From Candidatus Mycobacterium wuenschmannii (GTDB taxonomy: Bacteria; Actinomycetota; Actinomycetes; Mycobacteriales; Mycobacteriaceae), in contig NZ_CP126981.1 of the NCBI RefSeq assembly GCF_030252325.1, positions 4,278,001-4,342,000 on the forward strand: DNA of 64,000 nt. The letters run 5' to 3'. The notes beneath the pieces were generated by a model. The model made no database searches. It was not told where the DNA came from and worked only from the letters and a program-made list of their open reading frames with translations. The translations under genes were made by a program, and so were the position numbers. Shown one piece after another: positions 36,860 to 46,659 of this stretch (within the stretch, counting starts at the first letter, position 1; the number at the start of each line of letters is the position of its first letter).

Positions 36860-38319
36860 CTTGGCAGCGGCTGAGTCCCAGGATGCTGCTGGTCCACCCG
36901 ATCTACGAGCTGGCACGCGAGTTGCCGTTTCTGATCGGCGCCATCGTCGTTGGCACCACCACCGGCAACCAGTGGTGGGCGTTCGGCGTGCTCGGCTACA
37001 CCCTGGTGGTCGGCGTGGCGCGGTGGGTGACCACCAGCTATCGCATCAACGCGAGCCAACTGCAGCTGCGGACCGGGTTACTGCAGCGCAAGGTTTTGTC
37101 GTTGCCGCTGAACAGGATTCGATCGGTGAGCAGTGACGCGCGGCTGCTCCACCGAGTGATGGGGCTGGCGGTGGTGCGGGTCAGCACCGGTCAGCAGGCC
37201 AAGGGCGAGAGCGGTTCCGGGGTTTTCGAACTGAACGCCGTCGAGGTTGGGCAGGTGCCGCGGCTGAAAGCCATTCTGCTGGCCGACACGACCGCGCCTG
37301 CCGAGGAGTCCGCCGCGGCGGTGCCCTCCGACGTACTGGCCCGCTGGCAGCCGGCCTGGCTGCGCTATTCGCCGCTGAGCGTGTCCGGACTGCTGACGCT
37401 GGCCGCTGCGGCCGGCCTGGTTTACCAATACGGATTCGTTGGGCCGCTGCAACATTCGCGCATCGTCACGTCGGTGCTGGACGAGGTGCAACGCCTCGGC
37501 ACCACCCGGACCGTCGAGATCGTGGCGGGCGCGATCCTGGTCGCGTCGGTGGTGCTGGCCGTCGTGCGGTCGCTGCTCACCTGGGGCAACCTAGTGCTGC
37601 TGCGTCAGTCCGACGTCCTGCACCTGCGGCACGGACTGCTGCGGCTGCGCGAGCGCGCCTACGACATGAGCAGGTTGCGTGGCGGGACGCTGCGCCAGCC
37701 GTTGCTGGTGCGGATGTTCGGCGGCGCGCGATTGGACGCCGTGATGACCGGAGTGCACGGCGCCGGCGAGGCATCGGTCCTGCTGCCGCCGTGCCCGGCG
37801 GCGACGGCCGAGGCGGTGCTGGCCGAGTTGGTCGGCGACCCCGAGGTGGTGACAGGTCCGCTGCGGGGCCACGGTCGACGGGCCGCGCTCCGACGCTGGA
37901 CGCGCGGGCTCGGCCTGTCGGTGTTGGTCGGGGTGGGCCTGGCGGCGGCGCTCATGATAGGCGGGAAAAACACTGTGCCGGTGTGGGTTTGGCCCGCGTG
38001 GATCGCCGTCACGGCGTGGTGCGCGTTGCTGGCCGTCGACCGGATCGGCGCGCTGGGCCACCGGGTTCACGACGGCTGGCTGGTGATGCGCTCGGGCAGC
38101 GTGGAGCGACGGCGTGACTGCCTCGCCACCGCGGGCATCATCAGCTGGACCGTGCGTCAGACGCCGTTCCAACGCCGGGCCAAGGTTGCGACGCTGGTGG
38201 CTGCGACGGCCGCGGGCGTCAAGCGCTACCCGCTGATCGACGTCCCGGACGACGTGGCGTGGTCGATCGCCGCCGAGGCATCGCCGTGGGTGGCCGAAAG
38301 CATCTGGGCGAGAAGCTAG
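36856..38319 (+). CDS. multi-PH-domain membrane protein (YdbT-like)
   Basis: A 487-residue partner of the preceding protein with repeated modules, each a pair of membrane helices and a bPH2 domain. Recognisable domain cores are TTSYRINASQLQLRTGLLQRKVLSLPLNRIRSV (about 56-90), VLHLRHGLLRLRERAYDMSRLRG (about 253-280) and DGWLVMRSGSVERRRDCLAT (about 410-430). The ATG overlaps the upstream TGA. The YdbS-YdbT pair of Bacillus is linked to bacteriocin resistance, so a membrane-stress role is possible. The last 4 bases overlap the convergent helicase gene. Confidence 0.85.
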   Translation: MTWQRLSPRMLLVHPIYELARELPFLIGAIVVGTTTGNQWWAFGVLGYTLVVGVARWVTTSYRINASQLQLRTGLLQRKVLSLPLNRIRSVSSDARLLHRVMGLAVVRVSTGQQAKGESGSGVFELNAVEVGQVPRLKAILLADTTAPAEESAAAVPSDVLARWQPAWLRYSPLSVSGLLTLAAAAGLVYQYGFVGPLQHSRIVTSVLDEVQRLGTTRTVEIVAGAILVASVVLAVVRSLLTWGNLVLLRQSDVLHLRHGLLRLRERAYDMSRLRGGTLRQPLLVRMFGGARLDAVMTGVHGAGEASVLLPPCPAATAEAVLAELVGDPEVVTGPLRGHGRRAALRRWTRGLGLSVLVGVGLAAALMIGGKNTVPVWVWPAWIAVTAWCALLAVDRIGALGHRVHDGWLVMRSGSVERRRDCLATAGIISWTVRQTPFQRRAKVATLVAATAAGVKRYPLIDVPDDVAWSIAAEASPWVAESIWARS

Positions 38320-40007
38320 GCGGTCAGCCCGCGCACCGCGATGATGCGGGCGGCCAGCTGCTCGCTGGTCGCCGCCGCGACCGGCGGCCCGCCGCAGAGT
38401 CGGCGTAGCTCGTTGTGAATCCAGCCGTGCGGCTTGCCAAGTCGATAGTGGGCAGCCGTCACCAACGCGTTGAGTTCGCGGCGGAGGTCACGCAACTGGC
38501 CGTGTCTGGTGACCGGCTCGGCGGTGGCCACGCCGTCGCGGGTGCGACGGTCGTACTGCTCTTCTTGCTGGCGCCGCAACAACTCTCGCATCTGCCCGGC
38601 GTCCAGTAGGCCGGGGATGCCAAGGTAGTCGGCCTCCTCGTCGCTGCCGGCCGGCGTCGCGGTGCCGAACGACGAGCCGTCGAAAATGACCTGGTCCAGT
38701 TCGGCGTCGGCGCCCAGCGACTCGAACGTGTTGTCCATCTCGGACGGCTCGTCCTTACGCTGCTGCGCCTCGGCGAGCTCGTCCATCTCGTTCGGCCGAT
38801 GTGGTTCTCCCAGAACGTGATTGCGCTGGGCTTCGAGCTCGCTGGCCAGTAGTAGCAGCGCCGGCACCGACGGCAGGAAGACGCTCGCGGTCTCACCGGG
38901 CCGCCGCGACCGGACGAACCGGCCGATGGCCTGCGCGAAGAACAACGGCGTCGACGCACTGGTGGCGTAGACGCCGACCGCCAGCCGCGGCACGTCGACA
39001 CCCTCGGAGACCATCCGCACCGCAACCAGCCAGCGCGTGTCGGACCGGGAGAACTCGGCGATCCGCTTGGACGCCCCGGGGTCATCGGACAACACGACCG
39101 TGGCTTCTTCGCCGGTAATGCGTTGCAGTAGAACGGCATACGCGCGTGCGGCCTTCTGGTCGGAGGCGATCACCATGCCCCCGGCGTCCGGCACCCCGCC
39201 TGCCCGCAGCTGCCGCAACCGGGTGTCGGCCGCCTTGACGACCGCCGGCATCCACTCGCCGGCCGGGTCCAGCGCGGTACGCCAGGCCCGCGCGGTGTGC
39301 TCGGCGCTGAGCGGCTCCCCGAGTCGGGCGGCGTACTCGGCGCCGGCGCTGTCGCGCCAACGGGTCTCGCCGGAGTAGGCCATGAACACCACCGGGCGCA
39401 CCACGCCGTCGGCGAGCGCGTCGGTGTAGCCGTAGGTGTGGTCGGCATTCGACCGCAGCACCCCGGCGGCGTCGGGTTCGTAGCGCACGAACGGGATCGG
39501 GGAGTCGTCGCTGCGAAACGGCGTACCCGTCAGCGCCAGCCGGCGGGTGGCGTCGCCGAAGGCTTCCAGGAGCGCGTCGCCCCAGCTCTTCGCCTCACCG
39601 CCGTGGTGGATCTCGTCGAAGATGACCAACGTGCGACGGCCCTCGGTACGGACCCGGTGTCTCGTCGGGTGGCTGGCCACCTGTGCGTAGGTGACGACGA
39701 CGCCGTGATACTCCGACGACGTGTGCGCCGCGCTGTTGCTGAAGTTCGGATCCAACGCGATGCCGTCGATCGCCGCCGACGCGGCCCACTGCACCTTGAG
39801 GTGCTCGGTGGGGACGACGACGGTGATGGCATCGATGGTGCGGTCGGCCAGCAACTCCCCGGCGATCCGGAGGGCAAACGCGGTCTTGCCCGCACCGGGG
39901 GTGGCGACCAGCAGATAGTCGCGCGGTTTGGCGCTCAGATAACGCACCAAGGCTCGACGTTGCCAGCCCCGCAAAGCCCGGGTGCTGGGCGCTTCAACTG
40001 CCCGCAC
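38316..40007 (-). CDS. SF2 DEAD/DEAH-type helicase
   Basis: A protein of about 563 residues. The N-terminal half has Walker A (VATPGAGKTAFALR), motif Ia (VVVPTEHLKVQW), motif II DEIH in VIFDEIHHGGEAKSWG and motif III LTGTPFR. The C-terminal half has motif V (SEGVDVPRLAVGVY) and motif VI (QAIGRFVRSRRPGE). This resembles the helicase part of type III restriction enzymes and XPB/RAD25-like helicases, but no nuclease or methylase partner is near. GTG 40007 is favoured because GGAG is six bases upstream; TTG 40019 is possible. The C-terminal 150 residues are unrecognised. Confidence 0.88.
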   Translation of the reverse strand: MRAVEAPSTRALRGWQRRALVRYLSAKPRDYLLVATPGAGKTAFALRIAGELLADRTIDAITVVVPTEHLKVQWAASAAIDGIALDPNFSNSAAHTSSEYHGVVVTYAQVASHPTRHRVRTEGRRTLVIFDEIHHGGEAKSWGDALLEAFGDATRRLALTGTPFRSDDSPIPFVRYEPDAAGVLRSNADHTYGYTDALADGVVRPVVFMAYSGETRWRDSAGAEYAARLGEPLSAEHTARAWRTALDPAGEWMPAVVKAADTRLRQLRAGGVPDAGGMVIASDQKAARAYAVLLQRITGEEATVVLSDDPGASKRIAEFSRSDTRWLVAVRMVSEGVDVPRLAVGVYATSASTPLFFAQAIGRFVRSRRPGETASVFLPSVPALLLLASELEAQRNHVLGEPHRPNEMDELAEAQQRKDEPSEMDNTFESLGADAELDQVIFDGSSFGTATPAGSDEEADYLGIPGLLDAGQMRELLRRQQEEQYDRRTRDGVATAEPVTRHGQLRDLRRELNALVTAAHYRLGKPHGWIHNELRRLCGGPPVAAATSEQLAARIIAVRGLTA

Positions 40008-40276
40008 CCGAGACTCCAATCTGATCGAGATGCAGTCTAGGGCAAGGAGATCGGGCCGTGCATCTCTGCAGTAAAGCGGCGCGTCGCCCCCGGCCGCCGG
40101 GTCCGGCGGTGGTGTGCGCAAGGCAACAAAATGCGATCTTGATCGCTGAAGTCGCACCGCAACGGGCGGTTCCCGCTCGCCCGGCCCCACCGACCGGCCG
40201 CTTTGCATTCGAGACCGTCCGGATCCGGTGGTAGCAAGGGTTGCTGACCCGCACGCGGTATCGGTGAGGAGACAGC
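40008..40276. other. divergent intergenic region between helicase and PPE gene
   Basis: This 269-bp region has no convincing gene. An 8-bp inverted repeat, GAGATGCA (40027-40034) and TGCATCTC (40059-40066), lies just upstream of the helicase start and could be an operator. A GC-rich CCGGC-type hairpin lies near 40090-40115. GAGGAG (about 40267-40272) is the ribosome site for the PPE start. Confidence 0.45.
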
Positions 40277-41547
40277 ATGCACTTCGCGGCGCTGCCTCCG
40301 GAAGTCAATTCCGGACGGATGTACGCCGGCCCCGGGCCGGGACCGCTGCTCGCCGCGGCGTCGGCGTGGGACGACCTTGCCGACGAGCTGCACACGACGG
40401 CCGCCGACTACGGGTCGGTGGTGTCGGGGCTCACCAGCGAGGCGTGGCAAGGCGTCTCCTCGGAGGAGATGGCGGCGTCGGCCGCGCCGCAGATGGAGTG
40501 GCTGCGCGCTACCGCAGGCCAGGCGTCACAGGCCGGCGCGCAGGCCAAGGCGGCAGCCTCGCGTACGAGTCGGCCTACTCGATGACCGTGCCGCCCGCGA
40601 CGGTCGCGACCAATCGTGCGCAGTTGCTCACGTTGCAGGCAACAAATCTGTTGGGTCAGAACGCAGGGGCGATCGCCGCCAACGAAGTGGCCTACGCCGA
40701 GATGTGGGCCCAGGACGTCGCCGCGATGTACGGCTACGCGGGAGCGGCCAGGACGGCATCGCAGGTGACGGCGTTCGCCGAGCCGCAGCAGACGACCGAC
40801 CAGAACGGAGTCGCGGGCCAGACCGCCGCGGCCGGACAGGCGGCGGGCACTTCCGCCGGCAATGCGCAGGCGCTGATGTCGGAGGTGCCCAATGCCCTGC
40901 AGTCGCTGGAATCCTCCAGCGGGTTGACCGGCTTCGACGAATTTTCGAACGTCTACAACCTGGCATCGCTGGGGTCCGGGTTGCTCGGCAACGGCGTGGG
41001 GCTGATCGGGCTGTCGGGCGCCGCGGGCTTCATCACCAAGACCGAGGACAAGATCACCGGCGACCTGTTCGGTGCGGACGAGCCGCAGAGGCCCGCGGCG
41101 CCCAAGCCGCCGCCGGTCCGTGCGTCGAAGGCGAGCGCGGTGTCCGCGGAGATGGGTGAGGCCGGCTCGCTGGGCCGCCTGTCGGTGCCGCAGGGGTGGA
41201 CGACGGCGGCCCCGCAGGTTCGGCTCGCCGCGATGCAGGCGCCGATCGCGAGCCCCGCCGCGAACACGCCGGGATTGCTCAGCGACATGCCGCTTCTGGG
41301 GCAGGCGCCGCTGATGGCGATGCCGGGCCGCGGCTCGACACCGTCCGACCGCAATGCGACCCCCGCCCGGCCGGCGGTGGTCGCCACAACGGCGGAGACC
41401 GCGACGGAGGCGCCACCGGTCGCGCCCGCCGCGCAGATGCGCGAAATCACCGACGTACTCGGCAAACTCGCCGACCTCAAAGACAAGGGCGCGTTGACCG
41501 ACCAGGAGTTCAACGAGCAGAAGCAGCGCCTGCTCGGCGGTCGCTGA
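40277..41547 (+). pseudogene. PPE-SVP family protein with SHOCT tail, broken by a 1-nt frameshift
   Basis: The 5' part (40277-40560) encodes the conserved PPE domain start, [18 protein letters not shown], up to about residue 95 (AQAKAAA), then shifts frame and stops at 40585. The rest of the same protein continues in another frame from 40561 ([12 protein letters not shown]) to 41547 without further damage. One missing base between 40556 and 40561 explains it. The rest contains the WxG-like [14 protein letters not shown] helix, the PPE-SVP motif GRLSVPQGW and a C-terminal SHOCT-like segment (about the last 35 residues, [22 protein letters not shown]). Restored length would be about 423 residues. 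No PE gene or ESX genes are adjacent. Could be a true mutation or a sequencing error. Confidence 0.85.
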
Positions 41548-41573
41548 GCCGCCCTGGCCGTAGCATCGATGCG

Positions 41574-42263
41574 GTGACCGACGAGAGCGCCCGCGCCGAA
41601 CGGCTGCTCGACGCCCAGGCCAAGGCGGCGCAGTTGTTCGAGGAGATCGAGGCGCGCGGCCTGATCCGGCCCGGTGTCGGCGAGAAGGAACTGTCCGACG
41701 AGATCCGCGACCTGGCCGCCGAACTCCTCGGCGTCAAGGCCCACTGGCATCGGCGCATCGTGCGGGCGGGCGAGAACACCCTGCAGCCGTTCAAGGAGCA
41801 TCCCCCGGACCGGGTGATCGCCGAGGGTGACATCGCTTTCCTCGACCTCGGCCCCATCTTCGAGGAGTGGGAGGCCGACTTCGGCCGCACCTTCGTCCTC
41901 GGCGACGACCCGCACAAGCTCGCGCTCCGCGACGCACTACCCCGAGTGTGGGACGGCGGTCGCGCCTACTTCGACAGCCACGAGCACGTCAGCGGCGCCG
42001 AGTTGTACGAGCACGTCGTGGCACTCGCCCACGACGAGGGCTTCGAGTTCGGCAGCCCGATCGCCGGCCACCTGCTCGGGGAGTTCCCGCACAAGAAGGT
42101 CGTCGGCAACGACGCCCAGTGGTACGTGACGCCGGGGTCGAGCAAGCCGATGCGCCGCACCGACCCGCAGGGCCGGGTCTGTCATTGGATCCTGGAGATC
42201 CACCTGAATGACCCGGCTCGCCGGATCGGCGGGTTCTACGAGCAGTTGCTCGACATCGGTTAG
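41574..42263 (+). CDS. M24-family metallopeptidase (aminopeptidase P-like)
   Basis: A 229-residue pita-bread-fold protein. Metal ligands of the M24 family are identifiable: Asp in IAFLDLGP, Asp in EADFGRTF, His in IAGHLLGEFPH and Glu in WILEIHL. It may be a peptidase or a creatinase-like hydrolase; the short length, lacking the usual N-terminal domain, matches M24 single-domain proteins. GTG 41574 is the start by homology, 26 bp after the PPE stop. It converges with the SDR gene with a 4-nt overlap. Confidence 0.85.
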   Translation: MTDESARAERLLDAQAKAAQLFEEIEARGLIRPGVGEKELSDEIRDLAAELLGVKAHWHRRIVRAGENTLQPFKEHPPDRVIAEGDIAFLDLGPIFEEWEADFGRTFVLGDDPHKLALRDALPRVWDGGRAYFDSHEHVSGAELYEHVVALAHDEGFEFGSPIAGHLLGEFPHKKVVGNDAQWYVTPGSSKPMRRTDPQGRVCHWILEIHLNDPARRIGGFYEQLLDIG

Positions 42264-43168
42264 ACCGGGAACGTCACCCCGGTGAGTTCTTCCGACACCG
42301 CCCAGAGCTTGCGCTGCTTCTCCGGGTCATGCGACTTCTTGGTGGAGCCCACGACCTTGGGATAGCCGCGCGTCTGCGCGAAGCCGGCCGGACCGTAGTA
42401 CTGCCCGCCGACCACGGTCGGGTCGGTCGCCGCCCGCAGTTGCGGCAGCGCGCCCATGGCGGCGTCCTGGAACAACGGCGCGAGCACGGGGTATGCGGAC
42501 GCGGCCCAACCGGGTAGGTGGCGCATCAACTCGGTGTTCGAGCCGCCCGGATGCGCTGCCGTAGCGATCGTCGTCTTGTGCGGAGCGAGGCGTCGCTGGA
42601 GTTCGTAGGTGAACATCAGGTTGGCCAGCTTCGCCTGCCCGTAGGCCTTGACCCGGTTGTAGCCGCGCTCGAACTGCAGATCGTCGAAGTGAATGTCGGC
42701 GCGAATGCGGTGGCCCATGCTGCTGACCGTCACGACGCGGGACCCCTCGACCGGAAGCAGCCTGTCCAGCAGCAGTCCAGTGAGCGCGAAGTGGCCCAGG
42801 TGGTTGGTGCCGAACGTCAGCTCGAAACCGTCCTTGGTGGTCGACTTCGGCGGGTACATCACGCCTGCGTTGTTGATCAGCAGGTCGATGCGGTCGTGGT
42901 CGGCTCGCAGCTGATCCGCTGCGGAGCGGGTCGACTCTAACGACGTCAGGTCGAGTTCTTGCAGGGCCACGTCGGCATTGGGGTGTTGCCGCCGAATCAG
43001 CAGCTCGGCGTCCTTGCCCTTGTCGAGGTTGCGCACCGCGAGCACCACATGGGCTCCCTTGGCGGCGAGCGCGGCCGCCGTCTCGAAGCCGAGGCCGGTG
43101 TTGGATCCGGTGATGACCGCAACGCGGCCGGTTTGGTCGGGAATGTCGGCGGTGGTCCATTTGGCCAT
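42260..43168 (-). CDS. short-chain dehydrogenase/reductase under TetR control
   Basis: A 302-residue SDR closely resembling the one at 35377-36294. It shares TGSNTGLGFETAAALA, NNAGVMYPP, VTVSSMGHR, the Tyr/Lys pair in YGQAKLAN, and the C-terminal SEELTGVTFPV. The ATG has GAGGAGC about 7 nt upstream. Its promoter (TTGACA, 19 bp, TATAGT at 43255-43225) overlaps two copies of a palindromic operator, and the divergent gene is a TetR regulator, so expression is probably induced by a ligand such as an aldehyde or alcohol. Substrate unknown. Confidence 0.92.
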   Translation of the reverse strand: MAKWTTADIPDQTGRVAVITGSNTGLGFETAAALAAKGAHVVLAVRNLDKGKDAELLIRRQHPNADVALQELDLTSLESTRSAADQLRADHDRIDLLINNAGVMYPPKSTTKDGFELTFGTNHLGHFALTGLLLDRLLPVEGSRVVTVSSMGHRIRADIHFDDLQFERGYNRVKAYGQAKLANLMFTYELQRRLAPHKTTIATAAHPGGSNTELMRHLPGWAASAYPVLAPLFQDAAMGALPQLRAATDPTVVGGQYYGPAGFAQTRGYPKVVGSTKKSHDPEKQRKLWAVSEELTGVTFPV

Positions 43169-43195
43169 GGGAAGCTCCTCGCGCTGTAGAGTAAA

Positions 43196-43211
43196 CGGGG
43201 CGTGCGCCCCG
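43196..43211. promoter_or_regulatory. TetR operator, copy 1 (perfect palindrome)
   Basis: CGGGGCGTGCGCCCCG is a perfect palindrome with 7-bp arms and a 2-bp centre. It lies between the divergent SDR and TetR genes, downstream of the SDR promoter -10 box, where a bound repressor would block transcription. Confidence 0.65.
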
Positions 43212-43224
43212 GTTGATGGTCACG

Positions 43225-43255
43225 ACTATACGGAACGTGCGCCCCGCTTTGTCAA
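43225..43255 (-). promoter_or_regulatory. SDR promoter (SigA-like)
   Basis: On the minus strand TTGACA (43255-43250) and TATAGT (43230-43225) are separated by 19 bp. Both boxes are near the housekeeping consensus, though the spacer is longer than the ideal 17. The second operator copy lies inside the spacer. Confidence 0.6.
43231..43246. promoter_or_regulatory. TetR operator, copy 2 (imperfect)
   Basis: CGGAACGTGCGCCCCG matches copy 1 at 14 of 16 positions, with two changes in the left arm. It is placed 35 bp from copy 1 (start to start), between the -35 and -10 boxes of the SDR promoter. Confidence 0.6.
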
Positions 43256-43272
43256 CCGCTAGGTGGTCATCA

Positions 43273-43839
43273 ATGCCTGTACCCGCGAAGCCGCTTCGTG
43301 CCGACGCCGCACGCAACCGCGCCCGGGTGCTGGAAACTGCCTACGAGACCTTCGCGGCCGAAGGCCTGTCCGTGCCGATTGACGAGATCGCCCGTCGCGC
43401 CGGAGTCGGGGCGGGGACCGTCTACCGGCACTTCCCGACCAAGGAGGACCTGTTCGCGGCCGTCGTCGAAAGCCGGATCCAGCACGTCATCACCGCAGGT
43501 CGGGGGCTGCTGGACGACCCGGGTCCGGGTGAGGCGCTGTTCGCCTTCCTGCGGTCGATGGTGCTGGATTTCGGCGCCACCGATCAGGGGTTGGTCGAGG
43601 CTCTCGGTGGCCTGGGTATCGACGTCAACGAGTGCGCACCCGACGCCGAGGATGCGTTCCGCGCGCTGCTGGGCGAGCTGCTGAAGGCCGCGCAGGCCGC
43701 AGGAACCGTGCGCGCCGATGTCGACGTGCCGGAGATCAAGGCGCTCATGGTCGGCTGCCAGGCGATGCAGGGCTACGACGAGGCACGCGCCGCGCGGCTG
43801 ACCGACGTCGTGATCGACGGTTTACGCCCGTCGCGATAG
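43273..43839 (+). CDS. TetR-family transcriptional regulator
   Basis: A 188-residue regulator. The N-terminal helix-turn-helix (about 10-57) includes VLETAYETFAAEGLSVPIDEIARRAGVGAGTVYRHFPTKEDLF, the standard TetR_N pattern. The C-terminal helical domain should bind a ligand. ATG 43273 has AGGTGG about 7 nt upstream. It is divergent from an SDR gene with two operator copies between them, so it most likely represses that SDR and itself. Confidence 0.92.
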   Translation: MPVPAKPLRADAARNRARVLETAYETFAAEGLSVPIDEIARRAGVGAGTVYRHFPTKEDLFAAVVESRIQHVITAGRGLLDDPGPGEALFAFLRSMVLDFGATDQGLVEALGGLGIDVNECAPDAEDAFRALLGELLKAAQAAGTVRADVDVPEIKALMVGCQAMQGYDEARAARLTDVVIDGLRPSR

Positions 43840-43908
43840 GCCCGGGCTTCATCATTGGCCCTGCTCCTCCTCCCGCCACTGCGTGGCGCGCATCGACGCA
43901 GGGCGACC

Positions 43909-43934
43909 TTGCACTCGATATAGGCGAGTGCTAA
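43909..43934 (+). promoter_or_regulatory. CIRCE element 1 (HrcA operator)
   Basis: GCACTC and GAGTGC are separated by exactly 9 bp, flanked by TT on the left and TAA on the right, close to the CIRCE consensus TTAGCACTC-N9-GAGTGCTAA. It lies upstream of groEL2. Confidence 0.92.
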
Positions 43935-43943
43935 AAATGACAC

Positions 43944-43968
43944 TGGCACTCCCGACCGGTGAGTGCTA
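43944..43968 (+). promoter_or_regulatory. CIRCE element 2 (HrcA operator)
   Basis: A second GCACTC-N9-GAGTGC pair (43946-43951 and 43961-43966), 35 bp after the first. The outer bases match CIRCE less well than copy 1. Paired sites suggest tight HrcA repression of groEL2 relieved by heat or misfolded protein. Confidence 0.9.
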
Positions 43969-43969
43969 G

Positions 43970-45706
<1,737 letters not shown>

Positions 45707-45720
45707 CAAGTCAACGAAAA

Positions 45721-45752
45721 GGCCCGGCTCCCCAGCGGAGTCGGGCCTTTTT
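45721..45752 (+). terminator. intrinsic terminator of groEL2
   Basis: An 11-bp stem (GGCCCGGCTCC at 45721-45731 pairing with 45737-45747, one G-U pair) with a 5-nt loop is followed by five T residues. It starts 14 nt after the groEL2 stop. Confidence 0.92.
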
Positions 45753-45822
45753 GTCTCTTGATTCTGCGCTCACGGCGCAGAAGTGCGAGGAGGCCCCGCC
45801 CTCAGCGCAGAGTCAACGCCGG

Positions 45823-45828
45823 TACGTT
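45823..45828 (+). promoter_or_regulatory. -10 element for leaderless SDR transcript (predicted)
   Basis: TACGTT lies 6 nt before the A of the SDR start codon at 45835, and there is no Shine-Dalgarno sequence. This spacing fits a leaderless mRNA starting at or next to the ATG. Confidence 0.4.
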
Positions 45829-45834
45829 CGAGAA

Positions 45835-46659
45835 ATGGCCCTCCCGACACCGTCGCCCACCAGCACCGCCGTCGTGACGGGTGCCTCGTCGGGCATCGGC
45901 AGCGACATCGCCCGCGAACTGGCCGACCGTGGTCACGGCGTCACGCTGGTCGCCCGCCGCGAGGACAAACTCCGTGCGCTGGCCGACGAACTCTCCGGCC
46001 GGGTTCGCGTCGAGACGGTCGTCTGCGATGTCGCCGACGCGACGGCGCGCGCCGGGCTGCTCGACGAGGTGGCCGGTCGGGGCCTGACCGTCGACATCCT
46101 GGTCAACAATGCCGGAATCGGCACTATCGGGTCGGTGCTGAAGACCGCCGTCGACGACGAGATCGCGCAGGTGCGGGTCAACGTTGAGGCCGTCATCGAC
46201 CTGACCACCCGCGCGGTCCAGCAGATGGTGCCCCGCGGGCGTGGCGCGATCCTCAACGTCGGATCCACCGCGGGCTTTCACCCCTTCCCGGGGCAGGTCG
46301 GCTACAGCGGGACCAAGGCGTTCGTGAAGTCCTACACCGAGGGTCTGCGCGGCGAGCTCGCCGGCACCGGCGTCACCGTGGCGCTCTTGAACCCGGGCCC
46401 GGTGCGCACCGGGTTCCTGGAAAGCGCGGGCATGGACGAGCGGGCGTTCGCCGCCGCCTTTCCGAAGTTCCTGTGGATGCCGTCGCGGGATGTCGCACGG
46501 ATCGGTGTCGACGCGCTCGTCGGCGACCGCGGCACGGTGATCGCCGGGCTGCCCAGCCGGCTCAGTACCCGGCTGTTCCAGTTCATGCCGCGACGACTGC
46601 TGATGCCGTTGTTGAAGAGTCAGCATCCCGGCCTGCGCCGGGACCGGTCAGCGGGCTGA
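45835..46659 (+). CDS. short-chain dehydrogenase/reductase
   Basis: A 274-residue SDR with VVTGASSGIGSDIA near the N-terminus, NNAGIGTIG, the catalytic Ser in LNVGSTAGF, and the Tyr/Lys pair in YSGTKAFVKSY. It is of the classical DltE/YqjQ-like type. The C-terminal 40 residues include a hydrophobic helix and RRLLMPLL, so membrane association is possible. Substrate unknown. It is separated from groEL2 by a terminator and probably has its own leaderless promoter. Its 3' end overlaps the convergent carboxymuconolactone-decarboxylase-family gene by 12 bp. Confidence 0.9.
   Translation: MALPTPSPTSTAVVTGASSGIGSDIARELADRGHGVTLVARREDKLRALADELSGRVRVETVVCDVADATARAGLLDEVAGRGLTVDILVNNAGIGTIGSVLKTAVDDEIAQVRVNVEAVIDLTTRAVQQMVPRGRGAILNVGSTAGFHPFPGQVGYSGTKAFVKSYTEGLRGELAGTGVTVALLNPGPVRTGFLESAGMDERAFAAAFPKFLWMPSRDVARIGVDALVGDRGTVIAGLPSRLSTRLFQFMPRRLLMPLLKSQHPGLRRDRSAG

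Noticed and set aside
40550..40585. Programmed ribosomal frameshift in the PPE gene
   Set aside because: No slippery heptamer, stimulatory hairpin or internal ribosome site was seen at the junction; a one-base deletion is simpler.
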